Of a stretch of DNA of 5,944 bases, positions 5,316 through 5,944 are shown piece by piece; position 1 is the stretch's first letter; each line of letters opens with the position of its first letter. A program made the position numbers and the translations under genes. Location of the stretch: contig JALHSX010000015.1 of the NCBI GenBank assembly GCA_022865445.1, positions 1-5,944 of the forward strand, given 5' to 3'. The stretch comes from Thermoplasmata archaeon (GTDB taxonomy: Archaea; Thermoplasmatota; Thermoplasmata; UBA10834). Below the pieces are notes generated by a model. The model was not told where the DNA came from. It searched no databases and saw only the letters and a list, made by a program, of their open reading frames with translations.

Positions 5316-5944
5316 ATGACCAAATGCTCCGCGCCTGGCAAGATGATACTGTTCGGTGAGCACGCCGTGGTTTTCGGCAAACCTGCCCTCGCTCTCGCGA
5401 TAGATCTCAGGATAGTCGCTGAGGTGACTCTAGCAGACGAGTATACCGTCAATCGGAACCCCATGAAGAAGAGAAGTCACTCCTACATATCCGCTGCTCT
5501 GGACGAAGCCTGGGGCGGCCCTCCGATAGACGTTCGCACTGTGTCTCGGATCCCGTCGGGCTCGGGATTGGGTTCATCGGCAGCATTGACGGTTTCATGC
5601 GTCGCCGCCTTGTTGTCCGCCAAGGGTGAGATGACCAGTGAGGGGGTAGCTCGCAGAGCGTTCGAGGTCGAGAACATGGTCCAGGGCAGAGCCAGTCCCA
5701 CCGACACGTCGGCTTCCACTCACGGCCACGGGATCATCGTCTCGTCGGACCGGCTCGACGGGCTCCTCTGGAGGATCGAGAAAGGGGAGAGGAAATGGAA
5801 CGTACATCACTGCGATGTCCCCGAGCTCGGGTTCGTCGTCGGCTACACGGGGATAAACGCCTCGACAAGGCTCCTGGCCGCGAAGGTGAAGAATCTGGTC
5901 GATTCGGACGGTGATGCTAAGAAGGCGGTCGACCGCATAGGCGA
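5316..5944 (+). CDS. mvk: Mevalonate kinase, archaeal GHMP type (3' end missing)
   Basis: This enzyme phosphorylates mevalonate to mevalonate 5-phosphate with ATP, the step after HMG-CoA reductase in isoprenoid synthesis. The first 209 residues are present; the frame is open at the right edge, and homologues of about 300-320 residues imply that roughly a third, including the C-terminal glycine-rich motif, is missing. GHMP-kinase motif 1 is SAPGKMILFGEHAVVFGKPA at 5-24. The ATP-binding motif 2 is PSGSGLGSSAALTVS at 80-94. The segment VQGRASPTDTSASTHG (122-137) matches the archaeal mevalonate kinase pattern QGKASxTDTSTxTxxG, with D130 as the likely catalytic base. The ATG at 5316 fits both the family N-terminus and the TATA spacing. 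Phosphomevalonate kinase is unlikely because motif 1 and the TDTS segment are of mevalonate kinase type. It differs from Thermoplasma and Picrophilus, which use a mevalonate 3-kinase. Confidence 0.95.
   Translation, partial: MTKCSAPGKMILFGEHAVVFGKPALALAIDLRIVAEVTLADEYTVNRNPMKKRSHSYISAALDEAWGGPPIDVRTVSRIPSGSGLGSSAALTVSCVAALLSAKGEMTSEGVARRAFEVENMVQGRASPTDTSASTHGHGIIVSSDRLDGLLWRIEKGERKWNVHHCDVPELGFVVGYTGINASTRLLAAKVKNLVDSDGDAKKAVDRIG

Overview
The window looks like chromosomal DNA from a euryarchaeon, most likely of the Thermoplasmatota (for example a Methanomassiliicoccales relative or an uncultured lineage). The reasons are: an archaeal-type mevalonate kinase beside a bacterial-type (class II) HMG-CoA reductase, a combination known from Thermoplasmata and Archaeoglobi; archaeal BRE/TATA-like promoters, some spaced for leaderless or nearly leaderless transcripts; a SAP-like plus helical-repeat plus zinc-ribbon protein of a style I associate with this phylum; and moderately high GC with tightly packed genes. 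The lineage call is inference from gene content, not from a marker gene. I see no rRNA, tRNA, CRISPR array, insertion sequence or phage gene.

Layout, left to right. (1) 1-1486, minus: a large partial gene, open at the left edge, encoding an N-terminal SAP-like domain, a long charged helical region and a C-terminal four-cysteine zinc ribbon. (2) 1487-1607: divergent promoter region. (3) 1608-2573, plus: cation diffusion facilitator (CDF) metal transporter with a cysteine-rich C-terminal tail. (4) 2532-3122, minus: thymidylate-kinase-like P-loop kinase whose 3' end overlaps the transporter gene's 3' end by 42 bp. (5) 3125-3817, minus: membrane kinase of the dolichol/phytol kinase family, separated from gene 4 by only 2 bp. 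(6) 3885-5162, minus: class II HMG-CoA reductase. (7) 5163-5315: divergent promoter region. (8) 5316-5944, plus: mevalonate kinase, cut off by the right edge.

The right half is an isoprenoid module. HMG-CoA reductase makes mevalonate, mevalonate kinase phosphorylates it, and the membrane kinase probably phosphorylates an isoprenoid alcohol, such as a dolichol-type carrier or geranylgeraniol. The reductase and the membrane-kinase operon are in the same orientation and appear to have separate promoters that share the box TGCAAAAAG just before the TATA element, so they may be co-expressed. The promoter also argues that the reductase starts at 5162 rather than at the longest open-frame start, 5234. 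The transporter and the SAP/zinc-ribbon protein have no evident link to this pathway.

Nothing here is clearly a new defence, mobile or regulatory system. The least understood item is the SAP/helical/zinc-ribbon protein. The kinase-like gene with altered Walker A and DRY motifs is the most useful target for functional re-assignment.
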